Source of the DNA: Thalassobacillus devorans
Lineage (GTDB): Bacteria > Bacillota > Bacilli > Bacillales > Halobacillaceae
Reading direction: 5' to 3'
Length of the DNA stretch: 64,000 nt
Assembly (NCBI RefSeq): GCF_900176565.1
Contig: NZ_FXEH01000004.1
Span: 186,001-250,000, forward strand
Of this stretch, positions 33,662 to 43,460 are shown piece by piece. Every line of letters begins with the position of its first letter. The stretch's first letter is position 1. The notes beneath the pieces were generated by a model. The model did not search any database. It saw only the letters and a program-made list of their open reading frames with translations, and was not told the origin of the DNA. The position numbers and the translations under genes are program-made.

Positions 33662-34828
33662 ATGAAAAAAGAGTGTGTAGCTATGCTTTTAGCCGGAGGC
33701 CAGGGAACGAGACTTAAATCACTCACCAAGCAGATTGCAAAGCCTGCTGTCTATTTTGGCGGGAAATACAGAATCATTGATTTTCCATTGAGTAACTGTA
33801 CCAATTCGGGAATTGATACGGTAGGAGTCCTCACCCAATATGAACCATTGATTTTGAATAACTATATAGGAATTGGAAGCGACTGGGATCTTGATCGTAA
33901 ATACGGTGGAGTTTCTGTTCTGCCACCATATGTTCAATCCGAAGAAGGGGGAGGCTGGTATACAGGAACGGCTAATGCTATTTATCGAAATATCAAATTC
34001 CTCAATCAGTATGACCCCGACCATGTCCTTGTTTTATCGGGAGATCATATTTATAAAATGGATTACAGCGATATGCTTGATTACCATAAGGCGAGCGGTG
34101 CGGATGCTACGATTTCAGTCATAGAAGTACCATGGGAGGAAGCGAGCCGGTTCGGCCTTATGAACACCAATGACTCGGGTGTAATCACGGAATTCGATGA
34201 GAAACCGGAACACCCGAAGAGTAATTTGGCTTCTATGGGTGTCTATATTTTCAGGTGGGACATCTTGAAACGCTATTTGATCGATGATGCCAATAATGAA
34301 AATTCTTCAAATGACTTCGGAAAAGATATCATCCCCGCGATGCTCGGCGACTACAAAAAGATGATGGCCTACACATTTGATGGCTACTGGAAAGATGTCG
34401 GGACGGTTGCGAGCTTATGGGAAGCCAACATGGATTTACTGAAAGAGAAACAGGAGCTTGAGTTGAATGATTACTCCTGGCGCATTTACTCAAAAAGTCC
34501 GAACCAGCCTCCGCAGTATATCTCGCATGAAGCGACCGTTCATAATGCCCTGATTAATGAAGGCTGCCGGATTCACGGAACTATTGACCATTCTGTTATC
34601 TTCTATGGGGTCCATGTCAAGGAAGGTTCCATTATCCAGGATTCGGTTATCATGCCGGAAGCTAAAATCGGAAAAAATGTGACCATCAACCGTGCCATCA
34701 TTGCAGCTGGGAGTGTCATCGAGGATGGGGCCGTCATCGGCGACCCATCACCTAAAAGCGATATTACGTTAGTTGCCGATGAAGACAGTGTGTTAGCGAA
34801 AAGTTATTTGGAGCAAATTATAAAATAG
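33662..34828 (+). CDS. glgC: Glucose-1-phosphate adenylyltransferase GlgC
   Basis: ADP-glucose pyrophosphorylase (388 residues), the committed step of glycogen synthesis. The nucleotide-binding loop [13 protein letters not shown], the substrate segment [12 protein letters not shown] and GTANAIYRN are intact; the C-terminal left-handed beta-helix ([18 protein letters not shown]) is present. It likely acts with the GlgD paralogue encoded next. Confidence 0.96.
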   Translation: MKKECVAMLLAGGQGTRLKSLTKQIAKPAVYFGGKYRIIDFPLSNCTNSGIDTVGVLTQYEPLILNNYIGIGSDWDLDRKYGGVSVLPPYVQSEEGGGWYTGTANAIYRNIKFLNQYDPDHVLVLSGDHIYKMDYSDMLDYHKASGADATISVIEVPWEEASRFGLMNTNDSGVITEFDEKPEHPKSNLASMGVYIFRWDILKRYLIDDANNENSSNDFGKDIIPAMLGDYKKMMAYTFDGYWKDVGTVASLWEANMDLLKEKQELELNDYSWRIYSKSPNQPPQYISHEATVHNALINEGCRIHGTIDHSVIFYGVHVKEGSIIQDSVIMPEAKIGKNVTINRAIIAAGSVIEDGAVIGDPSPKSDITLVADEDSVLAKSYLEQIIK

Positions 34829-34842
34829 GAGGATGGTAGTCG

Positions 34843-35949
34843 ATGGATCGTATTGCAGGAATCATAAATCTAGACCATGAACAAGATGTGTTGGATGAAC
34901 TCACTTATTTTCGGTGCAGTGCCGCTGTCCCATTTGCCGGACGTTACCGAATGATTGACTTTACCATATCCAATATGAGTAATTCCCGAATCGAGTCGAT
35001 TGCTGTTTTCGCCAGACGGAAATACCGTTCGCTGATGGATCATTTGGAGCAAGGGAAAGCCTGGGATCTGGATCGTAAACGTGGCGGATTATTCATTCTT
35101 CCTCCAGACTGGAATGATCCGACGGATATATCAAAAGGGGACCTGCAGCATTTCCATAATAATATTGACTTTATCACTCGTACGCTTGCCGACTATGTCG
35201 TCGTCTCCGGGACACAGAATATCTGCAACATAAACTTCCGTGAAGTACTGGAGGAACATAAAGCGTCCGGTGCTGATGTAACGGTTGTCTATAAAAAGGT
35301 GGAGGAGCTGTACCCGGAACATAAGCGCGCCCATAAGCTGACGATTGATGAAAGTGGCCGGGTTACCGATATCCATAATGATCAACGGAGTAACAATGTC
35401 TATATGGATATGTATATCCTGGAGAAGAACTATTTATATGGGATGATTGAAGACTGTATCGCTCACGGCTGTTCTCACTTTTTCCTTGATGGTATCAAAG
35501 CCAGGCTGCCGCAAATCCATATGCATGCTTATGAATATGAGGGAGCGCACGCTCTTATCAATTCGGTAGAAAGCTATTATCGGCATAGTGCGAGCCTGCT
35601 GAATGGGGCAAACCATGATGATTTATTCAAAGAGGAAGCACCTATATTTACAAAGGTGAAAAATGAGCCTCCGACAAAGTATTCTCAGGATTCAAATGTT
35701 ACGAATACTCTTGTCGCCAATGGCTGTGTCATTGACGGACAAGTGGAGGACAGCATTTTATTCCGTGGAGTGAAAGTGGCAAAAGGGGCAGTAATCAAAA
35801 ACTCGATCATAATGCAGCGTTGTGAAATCGACAGCAATGCAGTATTAGAAAATGTCATCCTGGATAAGGACTGTCGTATTTCTAATAGCCGGACATTGAT
35901 TGGAGTCCCTGAGAAGCCTTATGTCGTAGCAAAACGTGTGTCCATGTAA
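34843..35949 (+). CDS. glgD: Glucose-1-phosphate adenylyltransferase-like subunit GlgD
   Basis: A 368-residue paralogue of GlgC. It keeps the general fold (FAGRYRMIDFTISNMSNS, beta-helix C-terminus) but lacks the glycine-rich GGxGTRL nucleotide loop that GlgC has, so it is probably a regulatory partner and not catalytic by itself, as reported for Geobacillus/Bacillus GlgCD. GGAGG precedes the ATG. Confidence 0.94.
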   Translation: MDRIAGIINLDHEQDVLDELTYFRCSAAVPFAGRYRMIDFTISNMSNSRIESIAVFARRKYRSLMDHLEQGKAWDLDRKRGGLFILPPDWNDPTDISKGDLQHFHNNIDFITRTLADYVVVSGTQNICNINFREVLEEHKASGADVTVVYKKVEELYPEHKRAHKLTIDESGRVTDIHNDQRSNNVYMDMYILEKNYLYGMIEDCIAHGCSHFFLDGIKARLPQIHMHAYEYEGAHALINSVESYYRHSASLLNGANHDDLFKEEAPIFTKVKNEPPTKYSQDSNVTNTLVANGCVIDGQVEDSILFRGVKVAKGAVIKNSIIMQRCEIDSNAVLENVILDKDCRISNSRTLIGVPEKPYVVAKRVSM

Positions 35950-35950
35950 G

Positions 35951-35977
35951 AGATTGCCTATCACGGCAATCTTTTTA
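35951..35977 (+). terminator. Terminator-like hairpin between glgD and glgA
   Basis: AGATTGCC (35951-35958) pairs with GGCAATCT (35965-35972), then TTTTT. It lies inside the operon, two bases after the glgD stop, and may lower transcription of the downstream genes or stabilise the upstream mRNA. Confidence 0.65.
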
Positions 35978-36023
35978 CAATTTCTACATGTGATGAAATG
36001 AACAGGTAAAAGGAGTGAACAGA

Positions 36024-37454
36024 ATGGAAATATTGATGGTAGGATCCGAATGCACCCCATTCATCAAAACAGGCGGACTTGCAGATGTGCTGGGTTCACT
36101 TCCGCAGGCACTTAAGGAGCAGGGGGAGGATGTTCGTATTGTCCTCCCGAAATATCAGGAAATAAGTGATGAATGGAAGTCGCAGATGAAGCCGCTATTG
36201 GAATTGAATGTGACCCTTGGCTGGCGCAATCAGTATGCCGGGGTGGAATACATCGAACAGAATGGCGTAACCGTCTATTTCATTGATAATGAATATTATT
36301 TCAAGCGTTCGAATTTGTATGGATATGGAGATGAAGCGGAACGGTTCGTCTTTTTCAACCGTGCCGTAATGGAAATGATTAAAGCGCTGGACTGGACACC
36401 TGATGTCATCCATTGTCATGACTGGCAGAGCGGTCTGATTCCAGTCTTTCTCCACACCCATTACAAGGATGATCCAATCTTTGAAAGTATGAAAACAGTC
36501 TTTACGATTCATAACCTGAAATACCAGGGGATATTTTCAGAGTCGGTTTTATATGACTTGATGGAGCTGGACGAGCGCCTGATGACGCCGGAAGGACTCG
36601 AGTTTTTCGGGGACATCAACTTCATGAAGGGGGCATTGAATTTTGCTGACCGTATTACCACTGTCAGTGAAACTTATGCAAAAGAGATTCAAACTCCTTA
36701 TTATGGGGAAAACCTAGATGGAGTATTACGGAGCAAATCCGACCGAATGACCGGCATCGTTAATGGCATCAATATCAAAGATTATGATCCGATGAAGGAT
36801 GAGGCGCTTGCTTTCCCTTACCGAAGTTCACTGACGAAAAAGTGCCATAATAAACTATGGCTGCAAAAAGAACTAGGGCTGCCGGTGCGGAGTGATGTCC
36901 CGATGATCAGCATCGTTTCCAGGCTTGTTGAGCAAAAAGGATTCGATTTGATCGCCCGAGTTATCGATGAACTCCTGGATACGGAGGATATTCAGCTGGT
37001 CGTGCTAGGCACGGGAGAATATGATTATGAACAAATGTTTCAATGGGCACAATCAAAGTATCCAACGAAGATGTCCGCGAATATCTTATTCAGTGAATCC
37101 TTCTCCCGCCAAGTATACGCGGCGAGCGACATGTTCCTGATGCCGTCCCGGTTTGAACCATGCGGCATCGGACAATTGATCGCCCTCCGTTATCTGGCTG
37201 CTCCAATTGTCAGGGAAACAGGTGGTCTTGCTGATACGGTTCAGCCGTACAATGAACAAACAGGGGAAGGGAACGGCTTCACATTTGCGAATTATAATGC
37301 CCATGACATGCTGTTCACTATCCGTCGGGCACTTGAATTTTACCAGGATAAAGAGCTCTGGAAACCGCTCATAAAAAATATCACAAAAAGTCAATTCCCG
37401 TGGAAGTATTCTGCACGCCGGTATCGTGAGGTGTACGCGCAGGCAATGGAATAG
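36024..37454 (+). CDS. glgA: Glycogen synthase GlgA (ADP-glucose, GT5)
   Basis: A 476-residue GT5 glycosyltransferase that elongates alpha-1,4-glucan from ADP-glucose. The ADP-glucose-binding motif KTGGLADVLGSLP lies at the N-terminus, with HCHDWQSGLIP, FTIHNLKYQG and, in the C-terminal Rossmann domain, PSRFEPCGIGQLIALRY (catalytic Glu region). AAAGGAG at 36009-36014 supports the ATG at 36024; a GTG at 36015 would touch that site. Confidence 0.96.
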   Translation: MEILMVGSECTPFIKTGGLADVLGSLPQALKEQGEDVRIVLPKYQEISDEWKSQMKPLLELNVTLGWRNQYAGVEYIEQNGVTVYFIDNEYYFKRSNLYGYGDEAERFVFFNRAVMEMIKALDWTPDVIHCHDWQSGLIPVFLHTHYKDDPIFESMKTVFTIHNLKYQGIFSESVLYDLMELDERLMTPEGLEFFGDINFMKGALNFADRITTVSETYAKEIQTPYYGENLDGVLRSKSDRMTGIVNGINIKDYDPMKDEALAFPYRSSLTKKCHNKLWLQKELGLPVRSDVPMISIVSRLVEQKGFDLIARVIDELLDTEDIQLVVLGTGEYDYEQMFQWAQSKYPTKMSANILFSESFSRQVYAASDMFLMPSRFEPCGIGQLIALRYLAAPIVRETGGLADTVQPYNEQTGEGNGFTFANYNAHDMLFTIRRALEFYQDKELWKPLIKNITKSQFPWKYSARRYREVYAQAME

Positions 37455-37480
37455 GGCTGTATGAATTGGAGGAAACCGTA

Positions 37481-39919
37481 ATGTTCAGCGACAAAGAGGA
37501 ATTCAAACAGGCATTTTCCCAGAAGCTCGAGGCTAAACTAGGCAAAACAGTTGAAACCGCTACAGAGGTGGATGCATATAGAGCTCTTGGTTCGCTGTTG
37601 CGAGAAAGAATCGGAACAAAATGGCTGGAGACGAACCAGCGCTATGAACGAGAGAAGGAAAAGCAAGTCTACTATTTTTCCATGGAGTTTCTGATCGGCA
37701 GATTGATGGGGAATAATCTCCTGAATATGCAAATAGTCGATGTTGTGGCAGAAGGTTTGAAAGATTTAGGATTTGAACTGGGGGAACTAGAGGAAGAAGA
37801 GAGTGACGCAGGCCTCGGTAACGGGGGGCTGGGTCGACTTGCTGCCTGCTTCCTGGATTCCCTTGCCTCATTGGGGCTGGCTGGTCATGGCTATGGTATC
37901 CGGTATAAATACGGTATGTTCGACCAGCAGTTCATCGATGGCAATCAAGTCGAATTTCCTGACTTATGGCTATCACGTGAATTTGTATGGGAAGTCCGTC
38001 GCCCGGAAGAAGCAGTGGAAGTCCGTTTCGGCGGTCATGTGTCTTCGAGCAAGGATGAAGATGGCAACCTGCATTTCGACCACCATGATTATGAGCAGGT
38101 CCAGGCGGTTCCCTATGATGTCCCGGTTGTCGGCTATAACAGTGATACCGTCAATACGCTGCGCCTCTGGTCTGTAGAAGCGAACCTGGATGATACGATC
38201 AAAAAAGCATCAAGGCTGAATGAGTTCGGGAATTTCCTCGGCCACAAGCGCTCCCTTGAAGCAATTTCGGAATTTTTATACCCCGATGATTCCCATGAAG
38301 AAGGGAAGCAGCTGCGACTGAAACAGGAATACTTTTTAGTATCGGCAGGGGTTCAGAGTGCCGTGCGTGCTTTTGAACAGCTCGAACTGCCCTGGTCCGC
38401 CTTTCCTGAAAAAGTCGCTCTCCATATTAATGACACCCATCCTGCAATGGTGATTCCGGAACTGATGCGGGTTTTGCTGGATGAAAAGCAGCTGGGATGG
38501 AAAGAAGCCTGGGACATCATTCAAGCCTCGGTTTCCTACACCAATCATACGACCCTGAGTGAAGCGTTGGAGTCCTGGCCTGTGGATATGGTACGGCAAC
38601 TGCTGCCACGTATTTTTATGATTATAGAAGAAATCAACGAGCGGTTCTGCCAATCGTTATGGGAACAGTATCCGGGAGAATTCGACCGGATCGCTGAACT
38701 GGCTATCATTGCCGATGGGCAGGTGAAAATGGCTCACCTGTCGATTGTCGGCAGCCATAGCATCAATGGGGTGGCAAGGCTTCACACCGAGATTTTGAAA
38801 AAGCGGGAAATGAAAATTTTTTATAATACATTTCCTGAGCGGTTCAACAACAAGACGAACGGTATTACCCACAGACGCTGGCTGATGCATGCCAATAAGC
38901 CGCTTGCCGGACTTCTTACAGAAACAATTGGTGAAAGTTGGATAAATGAACCTGGGCGCCTGACAGACCTGCTGGCTTATCAGGAGGATGCAGGTGTATT
39001 GAATAGCTTGGAAAATATCAAGCAAGCGAACAAAGAAAAGCTGGCTTCCTGGGTTTACGACACGAAAGGAATTTCCCTTGATCCGCAATCGATTTTTGAT
39101 GTCCATATCAAGCGTCTCCATGGCTATAAACGTCAGCTCTTGAATGCGCTCCATATCATGCATCTGTATAACAAAATCAAAACAGATCCTTCGCTGGAAA
39201 TGGCCCCAAGAACCTTCTTTTTCGGTGCCAAAGCAGCACAGGGCTACCATTATGCCAAAAAAATCATCAAGCTGATCAATACGATTGCTGACGTGGTGAA
39301 TAATGACCCGGTAGTAAGCGACAAGCTTAAAGTTGTTTTTCTGGAAAACTATTCGGTTTCTCTTGCGGAACGGATCATCCCGGCAGCCAATGTGAGTGAA
39401 CAGATTTCAACGGCCAGTAAGGAAGCTTCCGGTACCGGAAACATGAAGCTGATGATGAACGGGGCGTTGACACTTGGAACGATGGATGGCGCCAATGTGG
39501 AAATTCATGAACTTGTCGGGGATGACAATATTTACACGTTCGGCTTAAGCTCGGAGGAAGTTTTGGAGTTTTACCGGACCGGGGAATATTCCTCGAAGCA
39601 GGTGTATGAAACGAACGAAGAGGTTCGACTCACTGTCGATCAGCTAATTCATTACAGTCCTTTTTCAAAAGGGGATACAGAATTTCAGGAAATCTATGAC
39701 TCGCTCGTGCACCATAATGATGAATTTTTTGTACTGAAAGATTTCGCAGCTTATGTAGCGGCCCAGCAGCGGGTTAGCTTTGATTATCAGCAGAAACAGG
39801 CATGGAACAGAAAGAGCCTGGTCAATATTGCACATGCCGGGAAATTCTCCAGTGATCGGACGATTCAGGAATATGCCTCTGATATCTGGAGGATTGCACC
39901 AGTAAATACGCTTAAGTGA
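37481..39919 (+). CDS. glgP: Glycogen phosphorylase GlgP
   Basis: PLP-dependent GT35 phosphorylase (812 residues), which releases glucose-1-phosphate from glycogen. Seen: YYFSMEFLIGRLMGNNL, GLGNGGLGRLAACFLDS, the large THRRWL segment of the active site, and the PLP-lysine motif EASGTGNMKLMMNG. TTGGAGGAAACC before the ATG at 37481 decides the start. Having a degrading enzyme in the synthesis operon is usual in Bacillus (glgBCDAP). Confidence 0.96.
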   Translation: MFSDKEEFKQAFSQKLEAKLGKTVETATEVDAYRALGSLLRERIGTKWLETNQRYEREKEKQVYYFSMEFLIGRLMGNNLLNMQIVDVVAEGLKDLGFELGELEEEESDAGLGNGGLGRLAACFLDSLASLGLAGHGYGIRYKYGMFDQQFIDGNQVEFPDLWLSREFVWEVRRPEEAVEVRFGGHVSSSKDEDGNLHFDHHDYEQVQAVPYDVPVVGYNSDTVNTLRLWSVEANLDDTIKKASRLNEFGNFLGHKRSLEAISEFLYPDDSHEEGKQLRLKQEYFLVSAGVQSAVRAFEQLELPWSAFPEKVALHINDTHPAMVIPELMRVLLDEKQLGWKEAWDIIQASVSYTNHTTLSEALESWPVDMVRQLLPRIFMIIEEINERFCQSLWEQYPGEFDRIAELAIIADGQVKMAHLSIVGSHSINGVARLHTEILKKREMKIFYNTFPERFNNKTNGITHRRWLMHANKPLAGLLTETIGESWINEPGRLTDLLAYQEDAGVLNSLENIKQANKEKLASWVYDTKGISLDPQSIFDVHIKRLHGYKRQLLNALHIMHLYNKIKTDPSLEMAPRTFFFGAKAAQGYHYAKKIIKLINTIADVVNNDPVVSDKLKVVFLENYSVSLAERIIPAANVSEQISTASKEASGTGNMKLMMNGALTLGTMDGANVEIHELVGDDNIYTFGLSSEEVLEFYRTGEYSSKQVYETNEEVRLTVDQLIHYSPFSKGDTEFQEIYDSLVHHNDEFFVLKDFAAYVAAQQRVSFDYQQKQAWNRKSLVNIAHAGKFSSDRTIQEYASDIWRIAPVNTLK

Positions 39920-39943
39920 TCAATGAATGGAGGAGGACGTACG

Positions 39944-41863
39944 ATGAAATCAAACGACGTTTATCATAACAGCTTCAAATCACAATACCGCGAGCCTTTC
40001 GGTGCTGCACCAAAAGGCTCCAATGTGACCCTTACCATTGATATCCATAACCGCTACCGCATTTCAAGCGTCATCCTTCATTATATTTTGGATAATACGG
40101 ATAAAGAACAAACGCAGGAAATGGATATCTATAGTGAGCAGCATCAATTTTCCGGCTATGAAACTACCATTACCATGCCAGAGGAACCACAACTGGTTTG
40201 GTACTACTTTGAAATCCAGCTGGAAGATGGCACGTTTTTTTATGGACGTCGCAATATTGAAGAAAGCGGTGATGGGGTTGTGTATGATCATGTTCCCCCG
40301 TCCTGGCAGATTACCGTCTATGATGCTGCCTATGAAACTCCGGAATGGTGGAAGCATGGAACCATCTATCAGATTTTCCCTGACCGCTTCTATGCGGCTG
40401 GTGAACGTGAGCTTGCCAAGGCTCCGAAGACAAGCCTGATGCACAGCCACTGGGAAAATGACCCGATTTATATCCGTGATGAAAATGGCGCTGTTGTCCG
40501 CTGGGACTTTTTTGCGGGGAACATCCAGGGAATAATCGAGAAGCTCGACTATATCGCCTCACTCGGTGTCACGGTGATTTATCTGAATCCTTTATTCGAA
40601 GCGGAAAGCAACCACCGCTATGATACCGGCGACTATCATACGGTAGACCAGCTGCTTGGGAGCAATGAAGATTTGGCAGAACTTGTTCAGAAGGCTGGTG
40701 AACATGGGATTGAAATTATGCTCGACGGTGTCTTCAACCATACCGGCAGCAACAGCATCTATTTCAACCAACGCGGCCAGTATGATTCGATCGGAGCCTA
40801 TCAATCGAAAGAATCCCCATACTATTCCTGGTATCTCTTCCATAACCACCCTGATGAATACGAGTCCTGGTGGGGGGTAGGGACACTTCCCACCGTAAAT
40901 AAAGACGATGAAAGCTACCAGAACTTTTTGATTCATGATGAGGAAAGTGTCCTGAAGTTCTGGCAAAAACACGGCTTGAAGCACTGGCGTCTCGATGTCG
41001 CTGATGAATTGACCGATGATTTGATTAAGCAAATCTACCAGCAGCTGAAAAAAGAAGATGAATCAAGCGTGTTGCTGGGAGAAGTGTGGGAAGATGCCAC
41101 GACGAAAATCGGCCATGGCAAACGCAGAGAGTATTTCCTTGGCGGTGTATTGGATTCGGTCATGAACTATCCGCTGAGGGGACTTATGCTGGCGTTCATG
41201 AGTGGCGATGCTGATGCCCATGACGTGGAACGCCGGTTGTTGACTTTGAGCGAACATTATCCGAAGCACTACTTTTATGCCTTGATGAATATGTTATCCA
41301 GCCATGATGTTGAACGGATCAAGACGATGCTCGATCAGTTTTTGCCGGGAGATATGCTAGCTGACGACAAAGCTGTAATCGTTGATGCCCAGGTGAAAGC
41401 CCTTAGTTTGTGGCTCTATACTTTCCCGGGAGTACCATCGCTTTACTACGGTGACGAAGCAGGCTTGACCGGGGGGAGCGATCCTGATAATCGGAAGCCT
41501 TACCCGTGGGGAAGAGAAGATGATAGCCTGGTAGAATGGTATAAAATGATTGGGAAATGGCGCCGCGAACATCCGGCATTACGGACCGGCTGCTGGAAAT
41601 CCCATTCGCTTCATCATGATGTGTATTCTTTTGAACGATGGATTGAAAACGGAGTTGACAATTTTGGCGGGAGTGCCAGTGATGAACATATGATTTATCT
41701 GTACAACCGTCATATTCATGAAAACCGGGAAGTTACATTGATGGTGAGAAAAGGGAAGTGGCAGCATATGGAGAATAAAAAGCGTGTATTTAAAGCAAAA
41801 GACGGCGAGCTCACGATAACACTCGGTCCGTCGGAAAGTATGCTTCTCCGTCATATGCATTAA
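39944..41863 (+). CDS. GH13 alpha-glycosidase, neopullulanase/cyclomaltodextrinase-like
   Basis: A 639-residue cytoplasmic (no signal peptide) alpha-glucan hydrolase. An N-terminal beta-sandwich of about 125 residues (CBM34-like) precedes a GH13 barrel with region I DGVFNHTG, region II WRLDVADEL (nucleophile Asp), region III LLGEVWED (acid/base Glu) and region IV LSSHDVERI. It probably trims maltodextrins or debranches limit dextrins from GlgP. GGAGGAGG lies seven bases before the ATG at 39944. It is a sixth gene added to the glgBCDAP set, closed by a terminator. Confidence 0.88.
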   Translation: MKSNDVYHNSFKSQYREPFGAAPKGSNVTLTIDIHNRYRISSVILHYILDNTDKEQTQEMDIYSEQHQFSGYETTITMPEEPQLVWYYFEIQLEDGTFFYGRRNIEESGDGVVYDHVPPSWQITVYDAAYETPEWWKHGTIYQIFPDRFYAAGERELAKAPKTSLMHSHWENDPIYIRDENGAVVRWDFFAGNIQGIIEKLDYIASLGVTVIYLNPLFEAESNHRYDTGDYHTVDQLLGSNEDLAELVQKAGEHGIEIMLDGVFNHTGSNSIYFNQRGQYDSIGAYQSKESPYYSWYLFHNHPDEYESWWGVGTLPTVNKDDESYQNFLIHDEESVLKFWQKHGLKHWRLDVADELTDDLIKQIYQQLKKEDESSVLLGEVWEDATTKIGHGKRREYFLGGVLDSVMNYPLRGLMLAFMSGDADAHDVERRLLTLSEHYPKHYFYALMNMLSSHDVERIKTMLDQFLPGDMLADDKAVIVDAQVKALSLWLYTFPGVPSLYYGDEAGLTGGSDPDNRKPYPWGREDDSLVEWYKMIGKWRREHPALRTGCWKSHSLHHDVYSFERWIENGVDNFGGSASDEHMIYLYNRHIHENREVTLMVRKGKWQHMENKKRVFKAKDGELTITLGPSESMLLRHMH

Positions 41864-41866
41864 TCA

Positions 41867-41911
41867 AAGGTCACCCTTGCTCTGATTGTGAGCTAAGGGT
41901 GGTCTTTTTTT
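41867..41911 (+). terminator. Terminator of the glycogen operon
   Basis: AAGGTCACCCTTGCTC pairs, with small bulges, to GTGAGCTAAGGGTGGTCTT, followed by seven T. Confidence 0.85.
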
Positions 41912-41930
41912 GGGTAGAAAAGGGTCATTT

Positions 41931-42030
41931 ATGAGACAAACTTACAGTTTGTGAGAAGGGCTGGTGCATATGAGAGACAATATGGAACGAAAGAGTGACA
42001 ATTTCGAGAATAAGAGAGACACTTTGGAAT
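41931..42030. repeat. Left part of a 20-21 bp periodic GAGACA array
   Basis: Five units with a GAGACA-like core, ending at 41938, 41958 (degenerate), 41979, 42000 and 42021: steps of 20, 21, 21 and 21 bp. Flanking bases are loosely alike (AT-rich, often TTTnGA after the core). The insertion sequence lies immediately to the right, and the array resumes beyond it at 43461. Confidence 0.65.
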
Positions 42031-42152
42031 TCTGTCAATAAAGTGGACAAAAATAGATCACTCAGCGGGCCACTTTTTCTTCCGCGTGTTTTCTTCCGAA
42101 ACACTTGGATGCCTCCGCATAAAGGGAAGGATACCAAAACCGATCCTACCCT

Positions 42153-43013
42153 TTATGCAGAGGGAGTTTGTTCTGAAGCGAGCTTCTGACTTTGGCCCGA
42201 ATAATAGGCCTTTTCTTTTTCAATAGGGCTCTTATCATCCAAGAAGGAATGCATACGCTTCTGGTTATAAAATTTAATATAAAATTGAACAGCTAAAATA
42301 GCTTCAGCTTTTGTAGGGAATACGTATTTATACAAGTACTCCTTTTTTAATGAGGCAAAGAAACTTTCGACACAGGCGTTATCATAGGGTGTGCCTTTCC
42401 GACTCATGCTTATTGTAGCTTGGGCTTCTTCAAGGGTTTCTACATAAGCCCTGGAACAGTATTGGGATCCTTGATCTGAATGATGGATCCATCCTGCTTC
42501 TGGCTCCCGAAGGGAGATAGCTTCTTCTAAGGCATGTAGAGATAGCGATTGTTTCATATGGTCGTCAATACGAAAACTGATAATACGGCGAGAATACAGG
42601 TCCATGACAGGATTTAGATACAAGAATCCTTCACCAGTATGAATATAGGTAATATCCGTAGCCCAGACCTTGTTCGGAGCTTCTGGTTGAAACTCTCGTT
42701 TCAAATGGTTAGGAAAAGTTTGATTGGCATGTTTCGAATCGGTAGTCGCTACAAACTTCTTTGGTGGCACTGCATACAGTTCTAACTCCCTCATACGGTT
42801 TGTCACTTTCTTCTCGGAAACCGATAGTTCATCCTCATCCCGGATTTTTTTATAAATACGAGGGCTGCCGTAACACCCATGATTATCGTGATAGTGAAAT
42901 AGAATTCGCTCATCTAAATGCCGGTTGAATGCTTCCCGCTCTGTTTCTGGCTGCTCTAACCTGTGGAGGTAAGCATAATAGCCTGATGTAGACACACCAA
43001 GAACTTCGCACAT
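42153..43013 (-). CDS. IS3 family transposase OrfB (integrase catalytic domain)
   Basis: The 286-residue DDE part of the transposase. DDE residues are in VWATDITYIHTGEG (first D), HHSDQGSQYCS (second D) and ENCVESFFASLKKE-type sequence VESFFASLKKEYLY (E); HTH_21-like start MCEVLGVSTSGYYAYLHR. In IS3 elements it is normally made as an OrfAB fusion by -1 frameshifting. The -1 frame is indeed open upstream from this Met, reading KFEFIYEHRTEHTVSK back past the end of orfA to the slippery site at 43094-43100. No stop interrupts it, so the element may be functional. Confidence 0.93.
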   Translation of the reverse strand: MCEVLGVSTSGYYAYLHRLEQPETEREAFNRHLDERILFHYHDNHGCYGSPRIYKKIRDEDELSVSEKKVTNRMRELELYAVPPKKFVATTDSKHANQTFPNHLKREFQPEAPNKVWATDITYIHTGEGFLYLNPVMDLYSRRIISFRIDDHMKQSLSLHALEEAISLREPEAGWIHHSDQGSQYCSRAYVETLEEAQATISMSRKGTPYDNACVESFFASLKKEYLYKYVFPTKAEAILAVQFYIKFYNQKRMHSFLDDKSPIEKEKAYYSGQSQKLASEQTPSA

Positions 43014-43060
43014 CTTCGATACGGTGTGTTCTGTACGATGTTCATAAATGAACTCGAACT

Positions 43061-43369
43061 TTACTCTTTTTCTTGCGTGAAGATGTGCATTGCCTTTTTT
43101 AATATTTCGGCTTCCTCCTGAGCTTCAAGCTTCTCTTGCCGTTCTTTTTCATACATCTCTTTGTACTCAGAGGCCGTTAATAGCTGGTTTTGTTCCTCTT
43201 TTTCTGCGTTCTTCTGCTTGTCACGATAGCTCCCTACCCACCGCTTAACGGTACCGTAAGGTAAATTGAGCTTGTTGCAAATATCAGTCATTTTATGTCC
43301 GTCTAGGACAATCATTTTAGCTACATACTCTTTAAATTCCGAACTGTAACTCTTCATTTTTTTAGTCAA
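43061..43369 (-). CDS. IS3 family transposase OrfA (helix-turn-helix)
   Basis: A 102-residue DNA-binding protein with an HTH_Tnp_1 domain (YSSEFKEYVAKMIVLDGHKM ... CNKLNLPYGTVKRWVGSYR) followed by a coiled-coil (leucine-zipper-like) region rich in Lys/Glu up to EILKKAMHIF. Near its end, the heptamer A AAA AAG (complement at 43094-43100) is the frameshift signal used by IS150-type elements to make OrfAB. Confidence 0.92.
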   Translation of the reverse strand: MTKKMKSYSSEFKEYVAKMIVLDGHKMTDICNKLNLPYGTVKRWVGSYRDKQKNAEKEEQNQLLTASEYKEMYEKERQEKLEAQEEAEILKKAMHIFTQEKE

Positions 43370-43460
43370 GTGAACACGTCCTTAATTTAAGCTTTAGGTC
43401 GATTAAAACATGGCTCACTACCTGTGTCCACTTTCTATACTAGTTCCAACTTTTGAAAAT

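Larger units (their letters stand above)
42033..43443 (-). mobile_element. IS3 family insertion sequence (IS150 group)
   Basis: About 1.4 kb holding two overlapping-frame genes typical of IS3 (orfA 43061-43369, orfB 42153-43013). Ends are imperfect inverted repeats: AAAGTGGACA near 42039 on the left and TGTCCACTTT at 43425-43434 on the right, each with further loose similarity (ATAGATCACTCA against TAGTGAGCCA). TTC flanks both sides (42030-42032 and 43444-43446) and may be a 3-bp target duplication, but the very ends do not align cleanly, so the limits are uncertain by several bases. Confidence 0.85.

Noticed and set aside
38657-39250. 197-codon open frame antisense to glgP
   Set aside because: Same reasons; glgP is intact and clearly the real gene.
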